Assembly: GCA_015519975.1 (NCBI GenBank)
Contig: WIAL01000028.1
Location: forward strand, 24,728 to 88,727
Length of the DNA stretch: 64,000 nucleotides
Origin: Hydrogenothermaceae bacterium
GTDB lineage: Bacteria; Aquificota; Aquificia; Aquificales; Hydrogenothermaceae
Direction: 5' to 3'
The notes below the pieces were generated by a model that was not told where the DNA came from, made no database searches, and was given only the letters and a program-made list of their open reading frames with translations. The translations under genes and the position numbers were made by a program. Of this stretch, positions 28,306 to 37,090 are shown one piece after another; the first letter of the stretch is position 1, and each line of letters opens with the position of its first letter.

Positions 28306-28584
28306 TTACAGGATAATGACAGGAGGAGCCCGCTGATTTGCTTTGAAAGCGATTGTTTTTGAAGGGTTTTTATAATTTATAGGAACTTCAAAAGGTTTTT
28401 CTTCTGGAATGACTAATTTTACAGGATTAAAATCTGGTTCTTCTGCAGTTTCATTAATCTGAAAAACACATACAGGACAGTCATAATGGGGCTTAAGATC
28501 CGAGTGATGATGTGTCGCTGATAAAATTGTGGAAAATATAAATAAGCCTATTAAAATAAGCTTTTTTAACATTTTATTATTCAT
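28306..28584 (-). CDS. Small secreted Cys/His protein at the head of the zinc cassette
   Basis: 92 residues; hydrophobic N-terminus MLKKLILIGLFIFSTILSA starting at residue 5, then HHHSD, H and a CPVC motif, and a tail ending RAPPVIIL. The arrangement resembles small DUF2946-like proteins found beside metal transport genes, but I cannot confirm the family. Its ATG follows the nuoCD stop TAA with no space, so it is probably translated by coupling to nuoCD. Could bind or sense zinc or copper in the periplasm. Confidence 0.68.
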   Translation of the reverse strand: MNNKMLKKLILIGLFIFSTILSATHHHSDLKPHYDCPVCVFQINETAEEPDFNPVKLVIPEEKPFEVPINYKNPSKTIAFKANQRAPPVIIL

Positions 28585-30336
28585 TTATCTATCAGTTTCA
28601 CCAACAACCGGGTCTAAGCTTCCCAGTAGTACAACAGCATCTGCTATTGTTCTACCCTTTATAAGCTCAGGGAATATTTGAAGGTTATAAAAAGCTCCTG
28701 ACCTTATTCTTGTTCTATAAGGTCTGCCTTCCCCTTTGCTTATTATATAAAATCCAAGCTCTCCTCTTGGGTTTTCTCCAGATAGATAAATTTCCCCTTC
28801 CGGTGCTTGCTCTCCATATATTCTAAGGTTAAAATCCTTTACCATTGATTCTATTGAAATAAAAGTTTCATCTAATGTTGGAAGAACATAAGGATTATCT
28901 GTTGCTATATGCTTATCATCTTTTAATTTTTCTAATTTTTCTACACACTGCTTTACAATATTTAAGCTCTGTCTCATTTCTTCCATTCTAACTAAATATC
29001 TATCGTAAGAATCTCCAACTGTACCAAGGGGTATCTCAAAATCAACTTCATCATACTTATCTGTAGGCTGTATCATTCTAATATCATAGGCAACTCCTGA
29101 AGCTCTTGCTACAGCACCTGTAAGCCCGTAATTATAAACATCTTCTTCTTCAATAATTCCAACGCCCACATTTCTCTTAAGCCATACTCTATTTTTTGTA
29201 AGTATTGTTTCATACTCTTCTAGTTTTGTTGGGAAATCTTTTATAAAGTGATTAATTACATCCAGCGCACCTTCCGGAAGATCAAGCCTTACTCCGCCTA
29301 TTCTAATATAAGAAGAATTCAGCCTTATACCTGCTATACCTTCTATAATATCCATTATTTTTTCTCTTTCTCTGAATGTATAAAGGAAAATAGTTAATGC
29401 CCCAAGGTCAAGAGCATAAGTTCCAAGCCAGAGGAGATGAGAATTTATCCTTTGGAGTTCACACAGCATAGTTCTTATCCATTTTGCTTTTTCTGTAGGT
29501 TCAACATTTAAAAGCTTTTCTACTGCATTCACATAAGCAACATTACTGCAGATGGCAGATATATAATCCATTCTGTCTGTATATGGTATAAACTGCGTAT
29601 ATGTCACATTTTCAGCTATTTTTTCTACTCCCCTGTGGAGCTGACCGAGTATAATATCGCAGTTTTGAACCTTTTCTCCTTCTAAATCAAATAAAAACCA
29701 TATAGTTCCGTGGGTTCCTGGATGCAAAGGTCCCCAGTTTAAAACTATCTGGGCTTTTTTTTGAATTCTCTTTTTTTCTGTTTCTTCTAAATCTTCCATA
29801 GTAGGAATAGCTGTGTGATATTCTTCGTAATCATGACTTGGCATACTTCCAGGTTTTTCATTTAAAGATGGTAGATATGTATCTTTTATTCCTTCAATTG
29901 GAAAATCTTTTCTAAGAGGATAATACTGGTAACTTTCCCACATGAACATTCTTACAAGATTTTCATGGCCTTCAAATTGAATACCAAACATATCATAGGC
30001 TTCCCTTTCAGCCCACTTTGCACCTTTCCACAAACCTGTTAAGGAAGGAAGTCTTTCATTTTCTGCCCATGTTTTTATGCAAATTCTTTTTTTTAAGATC
30101 AGAGAGTATAAGAAATATACGCCTTGAAAACGTGGTTTATGCAGTGGATAGTCTGCCACTGTAAAGTCTATAAACATTTTAAACTGTAAATTAGGATTTT
30201 CTTTTATTTCTTTTAAAAAGGGCAAAAGTTCATTTTGGTTAATTTCAAAATAGGGAAGTTTTTCATTGTCCACAAACTTTAAAGATTCAAAATTATCCCC
30301 TATAAAAGCAATATCATCCTGTTTAGTCCAGAGCAA
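28585..30336 (-). CDS. nuoCD: NADH-quinone oxidoreductase fused subunit C/D
   Basis: 583 residues. Residues about 1-165 are NuoC (WKGAKWAEREAYDMFGIQFEGH; YPLRKDFP) and about 190-583 are NuoD (LNWGPLHPGTHG, LHRGVEK, DRMDYI, RVRSGAFYNLQ-like end). The fused gene supplies quinone-site residues, including the His in GPLHPGTHG. The start is TTG 30336 with GGAG eight bases before. The zinc cassette begins directly after its stop codon. Confidence 0.95.
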   Translation of the reverse strand: MLWTKQDDIAFIGDNFESLKFVDNEKLPYFEINQNELLPFLKEIKENPNLQFKMFIDFTVADYPLHKPRFQGVYFLYSLILKKRICIKTWAENERLPSLTGLWKGAKWAEREAYDMFGIQFEGHENLVRMFMWESYQYYPLRKDFPIEGIKDTYLPSLNEKPGSMPSHDYEEYHTAIPTMEDLEETEKKRIQKKAQIVLNWGPLHPGTHGTIWFLFDLEGEKVQNCDIILGQLHRGVEKIAENVTYTQFIPYTDRMDYISAICSNVAYVNAVEKLLNVEPTEKAKWIRTMLCELQRINSHLLWLGTYALDLGALTIFLYTFREREKIMDIIEGIAGIRLNSSYIRIGGVRLDLPEGALDVINHFIKDFPTKLEEYETILTKNRVWLKRNVGVGIIEEEDVYNYGLTGAVARASGVAYDIRMIQPTDKYDEVDFEIPLGTVGDSYDRYLVRMEEMRQSLNIVKQCVEKLEKLKDDKHIATDNPYVLPTLDETFISIESMVKDFNLRIYGEQAPEGEIYLSGENPRGELGFYIISKGEGRPYRTRIRSGAFYNLQIFPELIKGRTIADAVVLLGSLDPVVGETDR

Positions 30337-30350
30337 TTATCAAACTCCGT

Positions 30351-30375
30351 TAAGTAAAGCTTAAAGCTTTACTTA
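30351..30375 (-). promoter_or_regulatory. Perfect 12-base inverted repeat between nuoB and nuoCD
   Basis: Arms TAAGTAAAGCTT (30351-30362) and AAGCTTTACTTA (30364-30375) flank one base, so RNA from either strand can form a stem of about 10 to 11 pairs. It contains the nuoB stop codon and ends at the edge of the nuoCD Shine-Dalgarno sequence. No T-run follows, so it is not a simple terminator; it could protect mRNA, guide processing or modulate nuoCD translation. Confidence 0.7.
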
Positions 30376-30887
30376 TTAATGGGGAAAGAAGGCTCTGCTT
30401 TTTTTATCGGAATTTCTTTGAACTCTTTTCCTTCTCTTTTAGCTTTTATTTTCTTCTGAAGTTCTAAAATTCCCCAAAGTAATGCCTGCGGAGTTGGAGG
30501 ACAGCCAGGAACGTACACGTCGACAGGAATAATTCTATCCACCCCTTGAAGTGTTGAATAAGTAGGAAACGGACCACCTGCAGATGCACATCCACCCATT
30601 GATATTACCCATTTAGGGTCAGGCATCTGGTCATATATGAGCTTAAGCATAGGAGCAACTTTATTTACAACAGTTCCTGCAACTATTAAAACATCTGACT
30701 GTCTTGGCGAACCTCTAAATATTATCCCAAGCCTGTCAGTATCAAATCTTGATGCTGCCGTGTGCATCATCTCGATAGCACAGCAAGCAAGCCCTATAGA
30801 AACAGGCCATAAAGAATTTCTTCTTCCCCAGCTTAAAACTTCTTCTGCTGTTGTTAATATTATTCCATTGTTGTTCATTATTGCCAT
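30369..30887 (-). CDS. nuoB: NADH-quinone oxidoreductase subunit B
   Basis: Carries the terminal [4Fe-4S] cluster N2 that reduces quinone. 172 residues. Cysteines in [11 protein letters not shown] (adjacent pair), [11 protein letters not shown] and VPGCPPTP are the four ligands. [14 protein letters not shown] stretch is typical. The start overlaps the end of nuoA by ten bases. Confidence 0.96.
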   Translation of the reverse strand: MAIMNNNGIILTTAEEVLSWGRRNSLWPVSIGLACCAIEMMHTAASRFDTDRLGIIFRGSPRQSDVLIVAGTVVNKVAPMLKLIYDQMPDPKWVISMGGCASAGGPFPTYSTLQGVDRIIPVDVYVPGCPPTPQALLWGILELQKKIKAKREGKEFKEIPIKKAEPSFPINK

Positions 30888-31246
30888 GATAACGCTCCTT
30901 TTTTCCAGGCATAAATAAATCCAAATATAAGTATTGTTAAGAATAAGAACATCTCAACAAAAATAAGTCCTGCATTTATGCTAACAAAAGTTTTGTAAAC
31001 TACAGCCCAAGGAAATACAAAGGCTGCTTCAAGGTCAAACAGCACCAGAAGAAGACCAAGTAAATAGTATTTTTGGTCTAATGTTGTTTGGGCAGTTTTA
31101 TCGTAAAGAGGAACTCCACATTCGTACGGATAGTCTTGAAGAGGGTCAGGTACTTTAGGAGCTATTAATCTATTAATAACTAATAAAGCTACACCAACTA
31201 TAGTTGCTGCTATAAAAAATATTACCAGTGAAAAATATCCGTCCAT
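30878..31246 (-). CDS. nuoA: NADH-quinone oxidoreductase subunit A
   Basis: Three-helix membrane subunit of complex I, 122 residues. YECGVP carries the quinone-chamber loop and [20 protein letters not shown] matches the family's second helix, with the conserved Asp-Leu-Glu. First gene of the nuoABCD block; AGGAGAGGAAG precedes ATG 31246. Confidence 0.95.
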   Translation of the reverse strand: MDGYFSLVIFFIAATIVGVALLVINRLIAPKVPDPLQDYPYECGVPLYDKTAQTTLDQKYYLLGLLLVLFDLEAAFVFPWAVVYKTFVSINAGLIFVEMFLFLTILIFGFIYAWKKGALSWQ

Positions 31247-31257
31247 CTTCCTCTCCT

Positions 31258-31273
31258 AAATCAAACACCGTTT
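31258..31273 (-). promoter_or_regulatory. 16-base motif shared with the region upstream of nuoH
   Basis: Plus-strand AAATCAAACACCGTTT, differing at two positions from the copy at 25368-25383. It lies about 15 bases downstream of the proposed nuoA -10 box and just before the ribosome site, where a bound protein could block or modulate transcription. Confidence 0.35.
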
Positions 31274-31287
31274 TATTATGGATAATA

Positions 31288-31316
31288 AAAATACCTTATA
31301 ATTTTTCACATTTCAA
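31288..31316 (-). promoter_or_regulatory. Candidate promoter of the nuoABCD operon
   Basis: On the minus strand TTGAAA (31316-31311) and TATTTT (31293-31288) are 17 bases apart. This is the only gap over 70 bases upstream of nuoA, which makes it the natural operon promoter. Pattern match only. Confidence 0.42.
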
Positions 31317-31319
31317 GGC

Positions 31320-31640
31320 TTATTTTTCTTTAATTACTTCATAAAGTTCAACTGTAGGTCTTCCAGCAAACCATTCTTTAGGTGGAGGATTTTTATGGGC
31401 TTCCTCAAAAGCTTTACTTTCAGTATATTTTCTAAAGCTTTCCATATCTTTCCAGTACGTTTCTATTATGAAAACATTATTTTTATTTCCTGGAGGAAAC
31501 TCTTTTGGCTCTAAAATATTCATTTTTATAAAACCTTCTTGCCCGGTTAAACCTTTTTCTCCAAATTCTTTTTTTGCTCTTTCTGCAAAATCCTTTGCAT
31601 GTTCTGGATTTATTGGAAATTTAGTCATTACTACAATCAT
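31320..31640 (-). CDS. ABM-domain protein (antibiotic biosynthesis/heme monooxygenase-like)
   Basis: 106 residues of a ferredoxin-like alpha/beta fold: MIVVMTKFPINPEHAKDF, a central FIKMNILEPKEFPPGN, then FIIETYWKDMESFRKYTESKAFEEAHKN, the classic ABM family ending. Family members range from heme-degrading enzymes to quinol monooxygenases; no catalytic residue decides here. ATG overlaps the stop of the 37-residue membrane protein (ATGA) and uses a GGAGGAG ribosome site inside that gene. Confidence 0.85.
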   Translation of the reverse strand: MIVVMTKFPINPEHAKDFAERAKKEFGEKGLTGQEGFIKMNILEPKEFPPGNKNNVFIIETYWKDMESFRKYTESKAFEEAHKNPPPKEWFAGRPTVELYEVIKEK

Positions 31641-31750
31641 TCTTCATCTCCTCCTTTTTTAACTTCTTTGTAAAGATAAGCAAATAATGTTCCTATAAAT
31701 ATCGCAACCATACTGTAAATAAAAATAGCTTCAATTGTATAAGGCGTCAT
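31637..31750 (-). CDS. 37-residue single-pass membrane protein, unknown function
   Basis: A short gene easily overlooked: MTPYTIEA, one hydrophobic helix (about 9-27), then a charged cytoplasmic tail YKEVKKGGDEE. GGAGG (31755-31759) lies at the end of prlC and at ideal spacing to ATG 31750, and the stop overlaps the next gene's start. Size and layout recall small accessory subunits such as CcoQ or the ba3 oxidase subunit IIa, but no oxidase gene is in the window. Good coupling signals on both sides make a real gene likely. Confidence 0.72.
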   Translation of the reverse strand: MTPYTIEAIFIYSMVAIFIGTLFAYLYKEVKKGGDEE

Positions 31751-31751
31751 T

Positions 31752-33734
31752 TTATTCCTCCACAGTTTTAATCCCGCTCAATCTTAAAAGTGCATTTATA
31801 TCAGGTTCTCTCCCAGCAAAACTTTTAAATATTTCAGCAGCCGGCTTACTTCCACCTTTGGTTAAAACCTCTTCATAAAAACTATCTGCTATTTCATCAT
31901 TATATATGCCGTTGTCTATAAACATAAAATATGCGTCAGCAGATAGAACTTCAGCCCATTTGTAGCTGTAATATCCAGCAGCATATCCACCTGCAAAAAT
32001 ATGTGAAAAAGACCACTGGAACTTATTGTAAGAAGGCGGTTTAATTACTGCTACTTCCTGCCTTACTTTATCAAGTATTTCCTGAACCTGCTCAGCATTA
32101 TACTTATCTAAATGTATCAACATATCAAAAAGTGCAAACTCAAGCTGTCTAACCATTGCAAGAGCAGATAAAAATGTTTTTGTATTTTTAAGCCTATTTA
32201 TCATATCATCAGGCATCGGCTGTCCTGTTTTATAGTGCTTAGCGAACGTTTTTAACACTGATGGTTCGTACGCAAACTGCTCTAAAAACTGAGAAGGAAA
32301 TTCAACAGCATCCCACTCAACTCCAGATGTTCCACTTACAGATGCTTCTTCTACCTGACTTAAAAGATGATGAAGGGCATGTCCCATTTCATGGAAAAGT
32401 GTTTCAACATCATAAGGTCTAAGTAAAGAAGGTACATCCTTTGAAGAAGGTGCAAAGTTGCAGACTATATACGCTACAGGCAGAACCTTTTCTCCTTTTA
32501 AGTTTACATAATAAGGTATCCATTCATCCATCCATGCCCCGTCTCTTTTACCTTCCCTTGCCTCCAAATCCATGTAAAGTCTTCCTATAAGCTTTCCTCT
32601 TCTATAAAGATGGAAAACGTCTACTGTTTCATCCCATACAGGAACATCTACTTTTTCAAATTCAAGTTTAAAAAGTCTGTTTAAAAAGTTAAAGAGCCCT
32701 TCAACAACCTTTGATTTTTCAAAATAAGGCTTATACTCTTCATCATTTACATTTATTTTTTCCTTTTTCAGTTTTTCCGACCAGTATGCAAAGTCAAATG
32801 CTTCAATTTTTTCATTAAACCCTTTAGATTTTGCAAACTCTTGAAGTTCTTCAAACTCTTTTTCTGCCTGAGGTTTGCTTTTTTCTGCTAAAGTTCTTAA
32901 AAACTCAATAACTTCTTCTGGAGAGTTTGCCATTTTCTTTGCAAGTGAAAGCTCAGCATAATTTTTAAATCCAAGTAAATTTGCTTTTTCGTGTCTTAAA
33001 GCAAGTATTTCTTCAAGTATTTTGTCATTTTCAGGAGCTCTTGTTACATAAGCCTTATAAAGCTCCTCTCTTTTTTCTCTATTTGAGCCGTAAGTCATAT
33101 ATGCTATGTAAGATGGCTGGTGAAGTGTAAATCTGTAAACTGTTTTTCCATCTTTTTCTACAGTAGCTGTTTTAAGGTCTGTTTCAGGTAGTTCCTTAAC
33201 ATCCTCAAAATCTTCTATAATCATTTCATAGGCGTTAGTCGCATTTAAAAGGTTTTGTGCAAAGCTGTTTTGAAGTTCTGAAAGTTTTATATTTATCTGT
33301 TTAACTTTTTCTCTTTTTTCTTCTTCAAGTCCAACACCTGAAAGTTCAAAATCTTTTATTGAGTCTTCAAGCACTTTAACCTGCTCATAAGTTAGATTTT
33401 CTTTTTCATTTTCATAAATTTCCTTAAATGCTTTGTAAATTCTTTCATCCTGTCCTAAATTTGTATAGTACTCTGTTAAAACAGGTAAAAGTGAAGAGTA
33501 AACTTCCTGTGTTTTTGGAGAGTTTTTAACATAATTTAGATGGGCAATTGGCTGGAAAAACTCTCCAAGTTTTATATTAAACTCTTCATAAGGCTTAACA
33601 AAGCTTTTATATGTTTTGTTTTCTACTTTTAAAAGTTCTTCAATCCTTTTTTTGTTTTCTTCTATCTGATTTAAAACCTTTTCTTTAAGCTGGTCTAAAT
33701 TTTCATCACTGTATATAAATTCTGGAAAACTCAT
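31752..33734 (-). CDS. prlC: M3-family oligopeptidase (oligopeptidase A/PrlC-like)
   Basis: Zinc peptidase of 660 residues that degrades small peptides in the cytoplasm. The zinc site LFHEMGHALHHLLSQ contains HExxH, and the downstream third-ligand region (EFPSQFLEQFAYEPSVL) and FSHIFAGGYAAGYYSYKWAEVLSAD are characteristic of M3A peptidases. No signal peptide. Followed directly by the 37-residue gene. Oligopeptidase A is the best fit; other M3A peptidases cannot be excluded. Confidence 0.9.
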   Translation of the reverse strand: MSFPEFIYSDENLDQLKEKVLNQIEENKKRIEELLKVENKTYKSFVKPYEEFNIKLGEFFQPIAHLNYVKNSPKTQEVYSSLLPVLTEYYTNLGQDERIYKAFKEIYENEKENLTYEQVKVLEDSIKDFELSGVGLEEEKREKVKQINIKLSELQNSFAQNLLNATNAYEMIIEDFEDVKELPETDLKTATVEKDGKTVYRFTLHQPSYIAYMTYGSNREKREELYKAYVTRAPENDKILEEILALRHEKANLLGFKNYAELSLAKKMANSPEEVIEFLRTLAEKSKPQAEKEFEELQEFAKSKGFNEKIEAFDFAYWSEKLKKEKINVNDEEYKPYFEKSKVVEGLFNFLNRLFKLEFEKVDVPVWDETVDVFHLYRRGKLIGRLYMDLEAREGKRDGAWMDEWIPYYVNLKGEKVLPVAYIVCNFAPSSKDVPSLLRPYDVETLFHEMGHALHHLLSQVEEASVSGTSGVEWDAVEFPSQFLEQFAYEPSVLKTFAKHYKTGQPMPDDMINRLKNTKTFLSALAMVRQLEFALFDMLIHLDKYNAEQVQEILDKVRQEVAVIKPPSYNKFQWSFSHIFAGGYAAGYYSYKWAEVLSADAYFMFIDNGIYNDEIADSFYEEVLTKGGSKPAAEIFKSFAGREPDINALLRLSGIKTVEE

Positions 33735-33744
33735 TTTTCCTCCT

Positions 33745-34701
33745 TTAGGTTATCTTTAATTTATGGGCTTTTCCTACTATTTCTAAGATATGCTTATATC
33801 CTTTTTTGTTCAAATGTTCTTCAAGTCCTTCTATTACTTTTAACGGAGAATAAGGATCATAAAAGTTTGCCGTTCCTATCTGAACTGCAACAGCTCCGGC
33901 CAAAAAGTGCTGGAGTGCATCTTCTGCAGTTGTTATTCCTCCAACGCCTACAATAGGAATGCTGCTTCCGTACTTTTCAAAAACTTGATATATCATTCTT
34001 ACTGCAACTGGAAGTATAGCAGGACCTGATAAACCGCCAGTTTTTGTTGCAAGTATAGGCTGTTCTTTATTCACATCTATTGCCATACCAAGAAGCGTAT
34101 TTATTAATACAAGTCCGTCTGCTTTTGCTTCAACGCAAGCCTGTGCTGTTTGTGTGATGTCTGTAACATTAGGGCTTAGTTTTACAAGTAGTGGCTTATT
34201 CGTTATTTGTTTAAGTTTATAAACAAGGTTGTAAAGAGTTTCCGGATCCGAGCCAAAGGCTATACCACCTTTTTTTACATTTGGACAGGAAACATTTAAC
34301 TCTAATGCATGAACTCCGTCTGTTTTATCTAAAAATTCTCCAACTTTTAGATATTCTTCCTCGTCTTCCCCAAAAACATTTGCAATTATTACAGTATCGT
34401 AATTTCTAAGCTTTGGTAGTATATTTTTTGAAAAATACTCAATCCCTGGATTTTGAAGACCTATTGAGTTAAGCATTCCGGCAGGAGTTTCAACTATTCT
34501 TTGAGGAGGATTTCCAGTCCTTGGTTTATATGAAAGTCCTTTTACTACCACTGCTCCAAGTTTTGAAATATCATAAAGATTTTCAGCCACTTCAAGGCCA
34601 TAAGAGAAACATCCTGAAGCTGTCCATACTGGATTTTTAAACTTTATTCCAAAAAGTTCATAAGATAGACTGTCTTCCAATGGTTTTACTATTTTTTCCA
34701 C
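33745..34701 (-). CDS. pyrD: Dihydroorotate dehydrogenase, class 1B type
   Basis: Oxidises dihydroorotate to orotate in pyrimidine synthesis, FMN-dependent. 318 residues. [11 protein letters not shown] carries the catalytic cysteine of class 1 enzymes, and the [12 protein letters not shown] and [11 protein letters not shown] phosphate-binding loops follow. Class 1B enzymes pair with a PyrK iron-sulfur subunit, which is not in this window. Start is GTG 34701; GGAGG is 14 bases upstream, farther than usual. It follows the nucleotide-sugar dehydrogenase by eight bases. Confidence 0.92.
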   Translation of the reverse strand: MEKIVKPLEDSLSYELFGIKFKNPVWTASGCFSYGLEVAENLYDISKLGAVVVKGLSYKPRTGNPPQRIVETPAGMLNSIGLQNPGIEYFSKNILPKLRNYDTVIIANVFGEDEEEYLKVGEFLDKTDGVHALELNVSCPNVKKGGIAFGSDPETLYNLVYKLKQITNKPLLVKLSPNVTDITQTAQACVEAKADGLVLINTLLGMAIDVNKEQPILATKTGGLSGPAILPVAVRMIYQVFEKYGSSIPIVGVGGITTAEDALQHFLAGAVAVQIGTANFYDPYSPLKVIEGLEEHLNKKGYKHILEIVGKAHKLKIT

Positions 34702-34709
34702 TTCTTTTT

Positions 34710-36023
34710 TTACAACCTCCAGTATAAAAAGCCTTCTTTTTTGGCTTTTTCTTTATTATACAATCCTTTAATATCTATTAAAACTGGGTTTTCTCCCATA
34801 ATTTTTTTATATTCTTGAAAATCCAGTTCTTCAACAAAAGGCTTGTGCTTTACGGCAACAATAATTGCGTCGTAAGGAGTTTCTTTTTCAATATTATCTA
34901 AAAGCTCTATACCGTACTCTTTCTTCACTTCGTCAGGATATGCAAAAGGATCATGTACAAAAACATCTATTCCATACTCTTTAAGTTCATTATATACATC
35001 AATAACCTTTGTATTTCTTATATCAGAAATGTTTTCTTTGAAAGTTAAGCCTAAAATTAATACTTTACTTCCCTTTACTGCTTTTCCTGCTTTTATCAGT
35101 TTTTTTACTGTATTTTCTGCCACAAATTTACCCATGTAGTCATTTATTCTTCTTCCCGCAAGAATTATCTCGGGATGATATCCTATAGCCTGTGCTTTAA
35201 ATGTAAGATAGTAGGGGTCTACACCTATACAGTGACCACCTACAAGTCCAGGTTCAAATCTTAAAAAATTCCATTTTGTTGACGCTGCCTCTAAAACAGA
35301 CTTTGTATCTATTCCCATTTTATTGAAAATCATAGATAGTTCATTCATTAGTGCTATGTTTAAATCTCTTTGTGTATTTTCAATAACTTTAGCTGCTTCT
35401 GCTGTTTTTATATCCGGTGCTTTGTGAATACCTGCTGTTATAACACTGCCGTAAAGCTGTGATAAAAATTCTGCAGTTTCTGGTGTATCTCCTGCCACAA
35501 CTTTTTTTATTTTATCTATAGTATGTAGTTTGTCTCCTGGATTTACCCTTTCCGGTGAATATCCAACATTAAAATCTTTCTTCCATTTTAATTTGCTTTC
35601 TTTTTCCAAGATAGGAACACATTCCTCCTCGGTAAGCCCGGGATAAACAGTAGATTCATAAACCACTATAGAACCTTTTTTCATAAATTTGCCTACTGTT
35701 TTTGTAGCAGATTTTATTGGTCTAAGATCAGGTATATTGTGCTGGTCTATAGGAGTTGGCACAGTTACTATAATGACCTTGGCTTCTGATATTTCTTCAG
35801 GATTATCTGTAAACTGGATACTACTTTTTTCAAGTTTTTCTTTTTCTACTTCCCTTGTTCTATCATAACCTTTTTTTAACTCTTCTATTCTTTTTGAATT
35901 AATATCAAATCCTATAACATTAAACTTTTCATCCAGTAAAACAGCAAGAGGAAGGCCTACGTATCCTAATCCTATCACAGCAATTTTTTCTTTGTTTCCT
36001 TTTTCAAAATCTTTAATATTCAT
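34710..36023 (-). CDS. UDP-N-acetylhexosamine 6-dehydrogenase (TviB/WbpO/WbpA-like)
   Basis: Oxidises a UDP-HexNAc to the uronic acid for surface polysaccharide. 437 residues. N-terminal NAD fold [10 protein letters not shown] (18-27); PTPID and ESTVYPG; catalytic cysteine in [17 protein letters not shown], the wording of TviB and WbpO enzymes rather than UDP-glucose dehydrogenases. The C-terminal substrate domain contains [15 protein letters not shown]. Lies in a polysaccharide operon between deacetylase and pyrD. Substrate stereochemistry is not determined. Confidence 0.9.
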   Translation of the reverse strand: MNIKDFEKGNKEKIAVIGLGYVGLPLAVLLDEKFNVIGFDINSKRIEELKKGYDRTREVEKEKLEKSSIQFTDNPEEISEAKVIIVTVPTPIDQHNIPDLRPIKSATKTVGKFMKKGSIVVYESTVYPGLTEEECVPILEKESKLKWKKDFNVGYSPERVNPGDKLHTIDKIKKVVAGDTPETAEFLSQLYGSVITAGIHKAPDIKTAEAAKVIENTQRDLNIALMNELSMIFNKMGIDTKSVLEAASTKWNFLRFEPGLVGGHCIGVDPYYLTFKAQAIGYHPEIILAGRRINDYMGKFVAENTVKKLIKAGKAVKGSKVLILGLTFKENISDIRNTKVIDVYNELKEYGIDVFVHDPFAYPDEVKKEYGIELLDNIEKETPYDAIIVAVKHKPFVEELDFQEYKKIMGENPVLIDIKGLYNKEKAKKEGFLYWRL

Positions 36024-36031
36024 ATCAACCT

Positions 36032-37090
36032 CTACTTTAAACTGTATTGAATTATTTTAGTTAGAAAACTTGTAAAATCTTTGGCTATGGCTATTCTTGG
36101 AATTAAATAAACATTTTGCCCTTTTTTAACTATATCTTTTTCAACGGTGTAGGCACAATCAAAATAATTTTTAGTGATATTAACCAAAGTATCATCATAA
36201 TGACCAAATGGATAAGATAAATGTCTTATTTTTTGTCCTGTAATACTTTCAAGTTCTTTTTTTGAAGTTTCAAGCTCTTTTTTTAATCTTTCTTCCCTTT
36301 CTTCTTGTGTTTCAAAGTTTAAAAATGAACTAAAATTTTTCTCAAGCTCTTTTCTTAGAACCTCTTTCCAGTTTTTTTGTTTAAAAAAGTTTTTATCCAG
36401 ATTTTTTATAAAGTTTTTAACTTCTTCTTTTAAAAAACCTCTTTTAACAGAAAGGTTATTTTTATCAGGAAAAAGAGGATACCCTATTTTAGGCTCATCT
36501 AAATCAGAAAAATCATTGGATTTGCCGTAAGCGTAAATATTACTCCAGTGTCCATTTTTCCCATCATAAAAATCAATAATTTTATCTTCATAAAATACCT
36601 TGGCATGTACATGGGCATGTCCCTGAATATCAAAAACATCTTTCATTTTGTTAAGTTCTTCTACTGTAAGAAAATCTTCCGATTTTCCAGTTTTTAAAAA
36701 CTCATAATTAGCCTGTGCCATTGTTTTAGGTTTGTAAAGCTCATCAAAAGATACTTTATTATTCCAGTAATCTTCCAGTGTAGGTCTAACGGTACCTTCT
36801 TTATTTATTCTACTTGTTATTGGAAAGATAGTTGCTTTAAGTTTATATTTTTTCAAAATAGGATAAGCATAAATAAAATTATCAACATATCCATCATCAA
36901 AAGTAATGACTACGGAAGGTTTATCAGGGAGTTTATCGTTAGATATATATTCACAAACATCATCTAAAGTAATTACATTAAAAAATTTTTTTAGTATTTT
37001 CATCTCAAAATCAAAGGTCTTATAAGCAACATCAAACCCCCACTTTGGAAGAATTTTGTGGTAAAAAATTATGAAAATATTATTTTTCAT
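36032..37090 (-). CDS. Polysaccharide deacetylase family protein (NodB domain)
   Basis: 352 residues. VVITFDDGYVDN carries the metal-binding Asp pair, GHAHVHAKVF provides the HxxxH-type metal site, and LSYPFGHYDD is the third NodB motif. A charged insertion of about 100 residues lies between motifs 2 and 3. Could deacetylate N-acetyl sugars made in this gene cluster. It overlaps the glycosyltransferase gene by 11 bases. No signal peptide, so action is probably cytoplasmic, on a lipid-linked or nucleotide-linked precursor. Confidence 0.86.
   Translation of the reverse strand: MKNNIFIIFYHKILPKWGFDVAYKTFDFEMKILKKFFNVITLDDVCEYISNDKLPDKPSVVITFDDGYVDNFIYAYPILKKYKLKATIFPITSRINKEGTVRPTLEDYWNNKVSFDELYKPKTMAQANYEFLKTGKSEDFLTVEELNKMKDVFDIQGHAHVHAKVFYEDKIIDFYDGKNGHWSNIYAYGKSNDFSDLDEPKIGYPLFPDKNNLSVKRGFLKEEVKNFIKNLDKNFFKQKNWKEVLRKELEKNFSSFLNFETQEEREERLKKELETSKKELESITGQKIRHLSYPFGHYDDTLVNITKNYFDCAYTVEKDIVKKGQNVYLIPRIAIAKDFTSFLTKIIQYSLK

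Noticed and set aside
30637..30918. Open frame of 93 codons on the plus strand across nuoB.
   Set aside because: Antisense to a conserved Fe-S subunit; no ribosome site or recognisable motif.
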